A stretch of DNA of 64,000 nucleotides from Phyllobacterium sp. 21LDTY02-6 (GTDB taxonomy: Bacteria > Pseudomonadota > Alphaproteobacteria > Rhizobiales > Rhizobiaceae). Position 1 is the stretch's first letter. Each line of letters starts with the position of its first letter. The notes under the pieces are model-generated. The model did no database searches. It saw nothing but the letters and a program-made list of their open reading frames with translations, and was not told where the DNA came from. Made by a program: the position numbers and the translations under genes. The DNA lies in NCBI RefSeq assembly GCF_023554255.2, contig NZ_JAMJWD020000006.1, forward strand, positions 248,001 through 312,000. Reading direction: 5' to 3'. Positions 35,455 to 43,422 of the stretch are shown piece by piece.

Positions 35455-36308
35455 TGTCCATGCGGCGCGCAGGCCCCTTTGCATTTTCGGGCACGGACTG
35501 GCGTGAGATCGGGCGTTGGTCCGCCGCGGGCGTCGTGGTGGCCGGCCTGCACGTCGGTGCCGCTCTGGCTATCCAGCAGGCCGATATCGATGAGGCAGCC
35601 GGAGACATACAGGCGCCCATCATCATCGACATGGAGCCGATGCCCGCGCCGATCGTGGCGAAGCCGGTAGAAGAAATCGCCGAGCCGGTCGAGCCGGAAG
35701 AGGTGGCCGAGCAGGAGGTCACTCCGCCGGAAGAGATCGAGCCCGAGCCCGAGGAACAGGTGGAGCCGGTAGAACAGGCCGCGCTCGAGCCTGAACCAGA
35801 TGTGGAGCCGCTTCCGGAACAGGCTGAGGAACTGGTGGAACTGCCGAAGGTGGAAGTGCCGTTGCCGGTCGTTCGGCCCGAGCCGGAAAAACCGGAACCT
35901 CAAAAGAAGCCGGCCGAAAAGAAAATCGTCAAGAAAGTCGAAAAGAGGGTCGAAAAGAAGATCGAAATCGCGAAGGTCGAAGCGCCGAAGGCTGCACAGC
36001 CGCCAAAACGGGCCGCATCGAGCGCGGCTGCCGAGCGCCAGGCCGCGAAGTGGGGCGATCGCATCAGCAGCTATCTTCGACGGAAGGCGCGCCGGGCACG
36101 AGCCGATGGCAGTGGCACGGTCACGGTCCGTTTCGTCGTGACGCGCGATGGCTCCATTGTCGCTACCAGCGTCGTCGGCAGTTCGGGTTCGAGCCAGCTC
36201 GACCAGAGTGTTCTCAATACTGTCCGCAATGCCTCGCCGGTTCCCTCCGCGCCGGATGAAGTGTCGGTTGCGCGCCAGAGCTTTACCGTACCGTTCCGGA
36301 TCAACTAG
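35454..36308 (+). CDS. tonB: TonB energy-transducing protein
   Basis: A 284-residue TonB. An N-terminal membrane anchor at about 24-42 (AAGVVVAGLHVGAALAI) is followed by a long Pro/Glu-rich then Lys-rich periplasmic linker (about 60-185). The C-terminal TonB domain (SSYLRRKARRARADGSGTV, VRFVVTRDGSIV) reaches the receptor plug. The negatively then positively charged halves of the linker are typical of the family. It energises outer-membrane receptors such as the FhuA-like protein at 41239. Confidence 0.93.
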   Translation: MSMRRAGPFAFSGTDWREIGRWSAAGVVVAGLHVGAALAIQQADIDEAAGDIQAPIIIDMEPMPAPIVAKPVEEIAEPVEPEEVAEQEVTPPEEIEPEPEEQVEPVEQAALEPEPDVEPLPEQAEELVELPKVEVPLPVVRPEPEKPEPQKKPAEKKIVKKVEKRVEKKIEIAKVEAPKAAQPPKRAASSAAAERQAAKWGDRISSYLRRKARRARADGSGTVTVRFVVTRDGSIVATSVVGSSGSSQLDQSVLNTVRNASPVPSAPDEVSVARQSFTVPFRIN

Positions 36309-36328
36309 ACGGCGCGGCTGAAAGGACG

Positions 36329-37159
36329 ATGATGGATCATCTCGAATTAAGCTCAACGGATCGGCAGGCCGCATCCAATTCCGCGGGGGCATTGTTGGAA
36401 TTGGGCGATGTCAGCTTCTCCGCAGAGGCCCGCGTTCTGCTTCGTCCGCTTTCGCTGACGTTGCGGTCGCGGCAGGTCACCGGTTTGATCGGTCACAATG
36501 GTTCCGGAAAATCGACGCTGATCAAGATCCTTGCCCGGCAACAGGCGCCAAGTGCCGGCAGGGTCATCTTCGAAGGGCAACCCATCGACGATTGGGGCGC
36601 GCGCGCTTTCGCCCGGAAGGTCGCTTATTTGCCGCAATATACGCCGCAGGCGGAGGGGATGCTGGTGCGGGAACTCGTGGCGCTGGGGCGCTATCCCTGG
36701 CACGGCGCACTCGGCCGGTTCAGCAAGCTCGATCGCGAGAAGGTCGAGGAAGCCATCGATCTGACCGATATACGCGGTTTTGCCGACCGCCTCGTCGATA
36801 CGCTGTCCGGCGGCGAACGCCAGCGCGTCTGGTTGGCGATGCTTGTCGCGCAGGATGCCGAATGGCTGCTTCTGGACGAGCCGATTTCCGCGCTGGATGT
36901 TGCTCATCAGGTGGAGATATTGTCACTCGTCCATCGCCTTTCCCAGCAAAAGGGGCTGGGCGTCGTCGTGGTGCTGCATGATGTGAACATGGCTGCACGC
37001 TACTGCGACGAGATCATCGCGCTCCATTCGGGCAAGATGATCGCACGTGGTACGCCCGACGAGATCATGACTCCGGAAAGCCTTGCCGCCATCTATGGGA
37101 TCAACATGGATGTCATCAAACATCCGTCCACTGGCGTTCCGGTCAGTTTCGTTCGTTGA
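36329..37159 (+). CDS. fhuC: Ferric hydroxamate ABC transporter ATP-binding protein (FhuC-like)
   Basis: A 276-residue ATPase of the iron-siderophore group. Walker A GHNGSGKST is at residues 55-63, signature LSGGERQR, Walker B WLLLDEPISALD. Long stretches such as VRELVALGRYPWHGALGRF and VLHDVNMAARYCD are nearly those of enteric FhuC, so ferric hydroxamate import is likely. It follows tonB by 20 bases. The usual partners FhuB (permease) and FhuD (binding protein) are not in this window, so its membrane partner must be encoded elsewhere or be atypical. Confidence 0.9.
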   Translation: MMDHLELSSTDRQAASNSAGALLELGDVSFSAEARVLLRPLSLTLRSRQVTGLIGHNGSGKSTLIKILARQQAPSAGRVIFEGQPIDDWGARAFARKVAYLPQYTPQAEGMLVRELVALGRYPWHGALGRFSKLDREKVEEAIDLTDIRGFADRLVDTLSGGERQRVWLAMLVAQDAEWLLLDEPISALDVAHQVEILSLVHRLSQQKGLGVVVVLHDVNMAARYCDEIIALHSGKMIARGTPDEIMTPESLAAIYGINMDVIKHPSTGVPVSFVR

Positions 37160-37183
37160 TCGGACACTGGCCGGGCCGACACC

Positions 37184-39010
37184 CTAGCCCGCCAATGACG
37201 GCGTGCCATGCTCGCCGAACTGGGCATCGTACAGCCTCTTGTAGAAGCGGCCGGACTGCAACAGCTGCGTATGGGTGCCCTGTTCCAGTATGCGGCTCTC
37301 ATCCACGACGATGATACGGTCCGCATTGCGGATGGTCGCAAGCCGATGCGCGATCACCAATGTCGTACGACCCTCGGCAAGCTCCGCCAGCGAGGCCTGG
37401 ATTTCGCGCTCGGTCTGGGTATCCAGCGCCGACGTCGCCTCGTCGAGAATGAGAATGGGCGGGTTCTTGAGGAACATGCGCGCGATCGCCAGCCGCTGCT
37501 TCTGCCCGCCGGAAAGCTTCACGCCACGCTCGCCGATCACCGTGTCGAAACCATCGGGCATTGCGGATATCGTCGCGTCCAGCCTCGCCCGCCGCGCAGC
37601 TTCCGCTATGTCGAAATCCGAGGCATCCAACCGGCCATAGGCGATGTTCTCGCGGATGGTTCCGCCGAAAAGGAACACGTCCTGCTGCACCACTCCGATC
37701 TGGCTCCGCAGGGAGGTGAGGGTCATATCGCGAATATCGGTGCCATCTATGTATATGGCTCCGGCGTCCACTTCATAGAAGCGCGGGAGGAGGGAGCATA
37801 ATGTGGTCTTGCCGGCGCCGGACGAGCCGACGAAAGCCACCGTCTCGCCGGCCTTGATCTTGAGGTTGACATCGCGCAGGGCAGGGCGGTCGAGCGAATA
37901 GCCGAAGGTGACGCCGGCATAATCGATATCGCCGCGCAGCTTGGAGACAGTCACGGCATCGGGCCGGTCGGCGATGTCGGGCTCGGTATCGAGAAGCGCC
38001 GTATACCGCCGGAAACCCGCTATGCCCTTGGGATAGGATTCGATGACTGCGTTGATCTTCTCGATCGGACGCACGAACACGGTGACGAGCAGCAGGAAGC
38101 TGACAAAGCCGCCATTGGACATTTGTCCCGTTATGACGAGATAGCTGCCGGCAATCATCACGATCACCTGGATGAGCCGCATGCTCATATAATTGAGCGA
38201 CGTGCTGGCCGCCATGATCCAGTAGGCGGCAAGCTTGGTCTCGCGGTAGCGGGCATTGTCCCGTGCAAACAGCTGGCGCTCGTGCTCTTCATTGGCAAAG
38301 GCCTGGACCACGCGCATGCCGCCGACATTCTCTTCGATCCGGACATTGAAATCACCGACCCGGCGATAGAGGTTCTGCCAGTTCGCTGTCATCCTGCCGC
38401 CATAGCGCCCTGCACCCCAGACAATGATCGGCACGACGATCAGGGTGATGAGCGCAAGCATCGGATTGACATAGTACATCAGGCAGAAGGCGCCGATGAA
38501 AGTCATGACGGCTATGAACAGGTCTTCCGGCCCGTGATGGGCGACCTCGCCGATTTCCTCGAGATCCTTGGTTACCCGCGCGACGAGGTGGCCCGTCTTG
38601 TGGTTGTCGTAGAAGCGGAAGGAGAGCTTCTGCAGATGATCGAAGCTCTTCCGGCGCATCTCGGTTTCGATATTGATGCCGAGCTTGTGGCCCCAATAGA
38701 CGACGATGGCATTGAGGCCAGTGTTGAAGAGGTAGAGGGCCAGAAGCGCCAGCGAGGCAATTATGACGAGAGTCCAATCCTGCTGCGGCAGCAGATCGTC
38801 GACAAAGGTCTTCACCGCCATCGGGAAACCGAGCTCGAGCAGTCCCGACAGCACCGCGCAGGAGAAATCCAGCGCGAACAGGCCCTTATAGGGTGCGTAA
38901 TAGGCAAAGAAGCGTTTTATCATTGGATGCACGTGCTGATTGCTGACATGGGGTGCCGTGAGGCGCGGGGAGGGGGATAACACATCCGCTTCTTGAACCC
39001 AATGCGCCAT
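37184..39010 (-). CDS. Exporter-fold ABC half-transporter (fused membrane and ATPase domains)
   Basis: A protein of up to 608 residues with six membrane helices (about 35-330) followed by an ATPase with Walker A GSSGAGKTT, signature LSGGQKQR and Walker B ILILDEATSALD. It is a half-transporter expected to homodimerise. An in-frame ATG at 38923 (MIKRFFAYYAPYKG) is where homology begins, and 39010 has GGAG upstream. It is divergent from the siderophore-interacting protein across a shared IRO palindrome, so it is probably iron-regulated. It could export a siderophore or, like the exporter-fold importers IrtAB and YbtPQ, import a ferric siderophore. Confidence 0.88.
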   Translation of the reverse strand: MAHWVQEADVLSPSPRLTAPHVSNQHVHPMIKRFFAYYAPYKGLFALDFSCAVLSGLLELGFPMAVKTFVDDLLPQQDWTLVIIASLALLALYLFNTGLNAIVVYWGHKLGINIETEMRRKSFDHLQKLSFRFYDNHKTGHLVARVTKDLEEIGEVAHHGPEDLFIAVMTFIGAFCLMYYVNPMLALITLIVVPIIVWGAGRYGGRMTANWQNLYRRVGDFNVRIEENVGGMRVVQAFANEEHERQLFARDNARYRETKLAAYWIMAASTSLNYMSMRLIQVIVMIAGSYLVITGQMSNGGFVSFLLLVTVFVRPIEKINAVIESYPKGIAGFRRYTALLDTEPDIADRPDAVTVSKLRGDIDYAGVTFGYSLDRPALRDVNLKIKAGETVAFVGSSGAGKTTLCSLLPRFYEVDAGAIYIDGTDIRDMTLTSLRSQIGVVQQDVFLFGGTIRENIAYGRLDASDFDIAEAARRARLDATISAMPDGFDTVIGERGVKLSGGQKQRLAIARMFLKNPPILILDEATSALDTQTEREIQASLAELAEGRTTLVIAHRLATIRNADRIIVVDESRILEQGTHTQLLQSGRFYKRLYDAQFGEHGTPSLAG

Positions 39011-39053
39011 AGAGGTGGAATTTCTCCGAGATCGCTTCTATCCGAAGTTGTGA

Positions 39054-39086
39054 ACAATAATATGACTTGATGCGTCATATTATTGT
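39054..39086. promoter_or_regulatory. 33-base palindrome containing an IRO box
   Basis: Thirteen-base arms (39054-39066 and 39074-39086) are perfectly inverted around a 7-base centre. Inside, 39063-39077 reads TGACTTGATGCGTCA, an exact TGA-N9-TCA IRO box. It lies between the divergent ABC half-transporter (start 39010) and the siderophore-interacting protein (start 39154), so RirA or a related iron sensor probably controls both. Confidence 0.7.
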
Positions 39087-39153
39087 CGGGTAATACGAAA
39101 CAGGCATGCTGGCGGAAGCCGTGCCCGGCAAAGCCATGTTTCGAGGAGTGGAA

Positions 39154-40215
39154 ATGGATCAGGTTCGATTAAGCGCTACTGCACGGGTGAGTCTTCCGAC
39201 CCCTCTCGTCTACTTCAACAAGCTCACCAATCATTTTGCGGAGCATGGCGAGGTAACGAAGGCAGGGCACAAGGGCCAGATCGAACTGAGCTATGGTATC
39301 GCCACGATCGAAGCCGGCGACGATACGCTGCTTCTTTCGGCGGAAAGCGATGACGAGACCGGCCTCGCATACATGAAACATGCGATTGCCGAACATGTGA
39401 TCGAATTTGCGCGCCGCGAACGACCGAAAATCGTCTGGGCCGGCGACGGCACGTCCGGCGGCGCGCTGCCCTATTTCAGGGAAATGAGCGTGGTCGGCGT
39501 CAGCACTCTTTCGCCCATGATGCGGCGGGTTCGGCTGCGCGGCAAAGACTTGCGCCGCTTCTCCTATGGCGGGCTTCATATTCGCCTGCTGATCCCGCCG
39601 GAGCAGGTCGCGCCGCAATGGCCTATTGCCGGCGAAGATGGCCGGCCGATCTGGCCGGCAGAAGAACACAAGCTCACGGCCCGGGTCTATACGATCAGGA
39701 ATATCGACGTCGAACGCGGCGAAGTGGACATCGACATCGTCATTCATGATGAAACGCCCGGCTCCGTATGGGTCATGAATGCCCAGCCCGGCGATATTGT
39801 CGGATTGACCGGCCCCGGCGGCGGCGGGGTGCCGGATGCGGACTGGCAATTGCTCGCAGGAGACGAGACCGCCCTGCCGGCGATCGGCCGCATCATCGAA
39901 GAACTCCCGGCCGAGGCGAAAGTCGTCGCGCGTATCGAAGTGGACAGTGCGCTCGAAGAACAGCGCTTCGACCATCGCTGCCAGCTCGATCTGCAGTGGC
40001 TGCACCGGAATGGCCGCAAGGCAGGCACGACCACGCTCCTGCAGGACGCGGTGAGAAGCGTTGAATTTCCCAAGGATCAGCAGCGCATCTTCGCCTGGGC
40101 GGGCTGCGAATTCACCGCATTCAAGGCAATCCGCGGCTATTTGCGCAAGGAGCGCAAGCTTGATCGCAAGCAGCACCTTGTCGTTTCCTATTGGCGGCAG
40201 GGCGTAGAGGGTTAA
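39154..40215 (+). CDS. Siderophore-interacting protein with N-terminal DUF2218
   Basis: A 353-residue cytoplasmic flavoprotein that reduces ferric siderophores to release iron. Residues about 20-105 form a DUF2218 domain (IELSYGIATIEAGDDTLLL). The SIP FAD-binding domain follows from about 118, with the isoalloxazine motif ARVYTIRN, and the C-terminal NAD(P)H domain contains the conserved WAGCEFTAFKAIRGYLR. Start ATG 39154 is supported by GAGGAGTGGAA. The DUF2218-SIP fusion is common in rhizobia and relatives. It is followed by an AraC regulator. Confidence 0.93.
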   Translation: MDQVRLSATARVSLPTPLVYFNKLTNHFAEHGEVTKAGHKGQIELSYGIATIEAGDDTLLLSAESDDETGLAYMKHAIAEHVIEFARRERPKIVWAGDGTSGGALPYFREMSVVGVSTLSPMMRRVRLRGKDLRRFSYGGLHIRLLIPPEQVAPQWPIAGEDGRPIWPAEEHKLTARVYTIRNIDVERGEVDIDIVIHDETPGSVWVMNAQPGDIVGLTGPGGGGVPDADWQLLAGDETALPAIGRIIEELPAEAKVVARIEVDSALEEQRFDHRCQLDLQWLHRNGRKAGTTTLLQDAVRSVEFPKDQQRIFAWAGCEFTAFKAIRGYLRKERKLDRKQHLVVSYWRQGVEG

Positions 40216-40234
40216 AATCCGCGGGGCAAGGGAA

Positions 40235-41116
40235 ATGACATTTCACCCACGCATGACGAGCCGGATTGAAGGTGTGTCCGTTATCGGCGGCCTCAAATGG
40301 CGTTCATGGGCGGGTGTTGTAGCGGATGTCTGGTCGGTGAAGTGCGAGCCGGAAGCGCGAGGCGAATATATCTCCGAAGACCCGCGACTGTTCGTCGTGC
40401 TGGACAAATGCGGCGGAGGAACGCTTCAACTCGGTACGGACAAGGCTTCCGACCTGAACAGCCATGGCATTGATTGCCCGATGAGCTTCATTCCGGCCGG
40501 TCTGCCCGTATGGGGCCGCTTGCGCAAGATGGAATATCTGCGCCATCTCGATATCCATTTCGATCTGGACATTATCAGACGCCGGTTCGGCGACGATCTC
40601 ATCACCCAGCGCTTCCAGAAGCCACGCCTGATGTTCTCGGATGACGCAGTCGCCGGGCTGGCGCGTCTCATCGCCGATGAATGCGTCAACGAGCAGCCGC
40701 TCAACGACCTCTATGGCGACAGCCTGGTGACGGCGCTTGTGGTTCAGCTTTTCCAGATCGGCCAGGCTAGGAAGCGGCAACGCAGCCAGCTATCGGCTCG
40801 GCATCTGCGGCTGGTGACGGCCTATATCGAAGAACATAGTCTCCGGACGATCCGGCTGCAGGAGCTCTCGGATCTGACGGGCCTGTCGCAATCCTATTTC
40901 AGCCATGCATTCAAGGCTTCGACGGGCATGGCTCCGCATCAATGGCAGATGAAGGCGCGGATCAGGAAAGTCCAATCGCTGCTCGGAAAGAGAGGCGCAT
41001 CGCTGACAACGGTCGCGTCGCTCGCAGGCTTTTCCGATCAGGCGCATCTGACCCGGGTTTTCAAACGGGTGGTGGGCGTGACCCCTGCAGTCTGGCAACG
41101 GGAGCAATGGAACTGA
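40235..41116 (+). CDS. AraC-family regulator of siderophore genes
   Basis: A 293-residue regulator with an N-terminal cupin-like sensing region and a C-terminal AraC domain. Its helices are at about 200-222 (IRLQELSDLTGLSQSYFSHAFK) and 250-275 (LTTVASLAGFSDQAHLTRVFKR). It is preceded by AAGGGAA and lies 20 bases after the siderophore-interacting protein gene, and 122 bases before the FhuA-like receptor gene. Regulators in this position usually sense the intracellular ferric siderophore and activate the receptor gene. That role is inferred from position. Confidence 0.9.
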   Translation: MTFHPRMTSRIEGVSVIGGLKWRSWAGVVADVWSVKCEPEARGEYISEDPRLFVVLDKCGGGTLQLGTDKASDLNSHGIDCPMSFIPAGLPVWGRLRKMEYLRHLDIHFDLDIIRRRFGDDLITQRFQKPRLMFSDDAVAGLARLIADECVNEQPLNDLYGDSLVTALVVQLFQIGQARKRQRSQLSARHLRLVTAYIEEHSLRTIRLQELSDLTGLSQSYFSHAFKASTGMAPHQWQMKARIRKVQSLLGKRGASLTTVASLAGFSDQAHLTRVFKRVVGVTPAVWQREQWN

Positions 41117-41174
41117 AGAAGCGCCCATAATCGTTCAAAACGCAGCAGAAACCGTCAATCCACACCGCCTAACT

Positions 41175-41189
41175 TGATATACAAGCTCA
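41175..41189. promoter_or_regulatory. IRO box upstream of the FhuA-like receptor gene
   Basis: TGATATACAAGCTCA matches TGA-N9-TCA. It lies 50 bases before the preferred receptor start. It is the third such box in the iron island. Confidence 0.65.
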
Positions 41190-41238
41190 ACTTAATTGAG
41201 ACGGCCGGTGGGGCATGACGTTGCAAGGAATTTTGACG

Positions 41239-43419
41239 ATGCGCGGGACATATAGATCAACTTTATTGACGCTTCTGGGGAGCGCCGCGGCGCTGAGCTT
41301 GATGTCGGTTGCGGCACAGGCACAGGATGCGAACTCATCGATTAGGCTGCAGGAAATCGTCATCAGCGGCCAGAATGCCGACGGAACCGCGACGGGTCCC
41401 GTGCAAGGCTTCGTGCCGCAGCGTTCGGCCACCGGTTCCAAGAGCAGTACCCCGATCGAAGAGATCCCGCAGGCTGTATCGGTTATCGGCCGTGACCAGA
41501 TGGATGCGCAGGGCGCGGAAAAGATCGATGAAGCGCTGCGCTATACATCCGGCATTTTCGCACAGCCGTTCGGCGTCGATAACGACACGAACTGGCTCTA
41601 TATTCGCGGCTTCGACGCCACCCAGAAGGGCACTTTTCTCGACGGCCTGCACAATTTCGGTTACGCCTTTGGCGGTTTCTATATCGATTCCTACGGCATT
41701 GAGCGGATAGACGTCCTTAAAGGTCCGGCCTCCGTGCTCTATGGCGGCAGCAACCCGGGCGGCATCGTCAACTATATCAGCAAGCGACCGACGGGCGAGC
41801 GCATCCGCAGGGTCGAGGCCGGCATCAACAGCTATGGCAATGGCTATCTCGGCTTCGACATCGGCGACAAGGCTTCCGATACGGTCGACTACCGCATCAA
41901 CGGCAAGATCGGCGGCGGCGACAATTACACCGACTACTCCGAAGAGTTCCGCGGCGTGATCAATCCCAGCATCACCTGGAAGCCGGATGAAGCCACCAAG
42001 CTGACGATCCTCGGCAACTATACCCATCTCGATTCGGTACATGATGGCGGCTCGTTCCTGCCCTATTACGGAACTGTGGTACCGACCGCCTTCGGCCGGA
42101 TCGACCGGAAGGCCAACTTCACGGAGCCGTCGATCGACGATTACAATCGCGAGCAGGCGTCCATCGGCTATGAGCTGGAACATACGTTCGACAATGACTG
42201 GACGGTGCGCCAGAACGTTCGGTATGGCCACAGCAATGTGCAAGAACACTCCATATATGCTTCTGGATATTCGGCAGGCTATGATGAATCGGCGCTCTAT
42301 CGCTACACGTACAGCGACGTACCTGGTCCAGCGAACGAGCTGGCGCGCGTAAACTTCAAGCACGACACCACTGTCGACAACTTCCTGGTCGACAATCAGT
42401 TGGAGGGCATAGTCACGACCGGCCCGATCGAGCATAGACTGCTGTTTGGCGTCGACTACAAGTTCTACAACATCGATCAGGTACAGATTTCGGTTGACGC
42501 TACCCCCATGAGTGCCAGTGATCCCGTCTACGGCACGCCTCAGCCGCCGTTGGGCGCTCCTTATATCGATCAGGTGATCAAGCAGCACCAGATCGGCATC
42601 TACACGCAGGACCAGATGCGGTTCGGCGATGGCTGGATCGTCACGCTCAATGGCCGTTATGATTATGTGAAGACCGATGCCAGCGGGCTCCCCGACTATG
42701 AGGGCCATGATGGCAGCCTGAGCGGCCGCGCCGGCATCGCCTATGAGTTCGATAATGGCCTCACGCCTTATGCAAGCATCGCTAGCTTCTTCAGCCCCGA
42801 AATCGGCGTCAACGGCAATCGCGAATTCCTGAAGCCGGAGACGGGACAGCAATATGAGGTCGGCGTCAAATACCGGCCGGAATGGTTCGACGGGCTGATC
42901 ACCGCTTCATTCTTCGACCTGACCAAGGAAAATGTCCTCACGGGCCCCTTCCAGCAGGCGTTCCAGATCGGCGAAGTCAATTCGCGCGGCTTCGAGATCG
43001 AGGCGCAGGCCAACATCACCGATGCCTGGAAACTGACCGCGTCATTCACCGCGATGGACATCGAGGTCAAGGAGGATGCCGATCCGCTGCTCATCGGCAA
43101 GCGGCCTTACCTGATACCCGAAACGCAGGCATCGCTGTTCGCCCAATACACCGTTCCGTCGGGCAAGCTGGAAGGCCTGGAACTCGGCGCTGGCGTCCGC
43201 TACGTCGGATCGACCTATGCGGATCGCGAGAATACGCTCAAAGTGCCGGATGTCGCGCTGCTCGATCTGAAGCTGGGCTACAAGAAAGACAATTGGGGCG
43301 TCGATCTGAATGTCACCAATGTCTTCGACAAGGAATATGTTGCGGGCTGCCAGGGCGTCAATGTCTGTGGTTATGGCGAAGGCCGGCGCGCGCTGCTGAA
43401 GGCGCACATGACCTGGTAA
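41239..43419 (+). CDS. TonB-dependent ferric hydroxamate receptor (FhuA-like)
   Basis: A 726-residue outer-membrane receptor. The signal peptide MRGTYRSTLLTLLGSAAALS is cleaved after AQA. A TonB-box-like LQEIVISG follows, then the plug domain (about 50-180, with the LYGGSNPGGIVNYISKRP block) and a 22-strand barrel ending in the aromatic residue of KAHMTW. The C-terminal DKEYVAGCQGVNVCGYGEGR resembles the disulphide loop of FhuA. AAGGA lies nine bases before ATG 41239; an upstream in-frame ATG at 41215 is possible. An IRO box is upstream. It probably takes up hydroxamate siderophores with the TonB system at 34024-36308. Confidence 0.92.
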   Translation: MRGTYRSTLLTLLGSAAALSLMSVAAQAQDANSSIRLQEIVISGQNADGTATGPVQGFVPQRSATGSKSSTPIEEIPQAVSVIGRDQMDAQGAEKIDEALRYTSGIFAQPFGVDNDTNWLYIRGFDATQKGTFLDGLHNFGYAFGGFYIDSYGIERIDVLKGPASVLYGGSNPGGIVNYISKRPTGERIRRVEAGINSYGNGYLGFDIGDKASDTVDYRINGKIGGGDNYTDYSEEFRGVINPSITWKPDEATKLTILGNYTHLDSVHDGGSFLPYYGTVVPTAFGRIDRKANFTEPSIDDYNREQASIGYELEHTFDNDWTVRQNVRYGHSNVQEHSIYASGYSAGYDESALYRYTYSDVPGPANELARVNFKHDTTVDNFLVDNQLEGIVTTGPIEHRLLFGVDYKFYNIDQVQISVDATPMSASDPVYGTPQPPLGAPYIDQVIKQHQIGIYTQDQMRFGDGWIVTLNGRYDYVKTDASGLPDYEGHDGSLSGRAGIAYEFDNGLTPYASIASFFSPEIGVNGNREFLKPETGQQYEVGVKYRPEWFDGLITASFFDLTKENVLTGPFQQAFQIGEVNSRGFEIEAQANITDAWKLTASFTAMDIEVKEDADPLLIGKRPYLIPETQASLFAQYTVPSGKLEGLELGAGVRYVGSTYADRENTLKVPDVALLDLKLGYKKDNWGVDLNVTNVFDKEYVAGCQGVNVCGYGEGRRALLKAHMTW

Positions 43420-43422
43420 GAT

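Noticed and set aside
33831-43419. A siderophore biosynthesis cluster accompanying the iron island
   Set aside because: No NRPS, IucA/IucC-type synthetase, ornithine oxygenase or acyltransferase was found. Only uptake, reduction and regulation genes are present.
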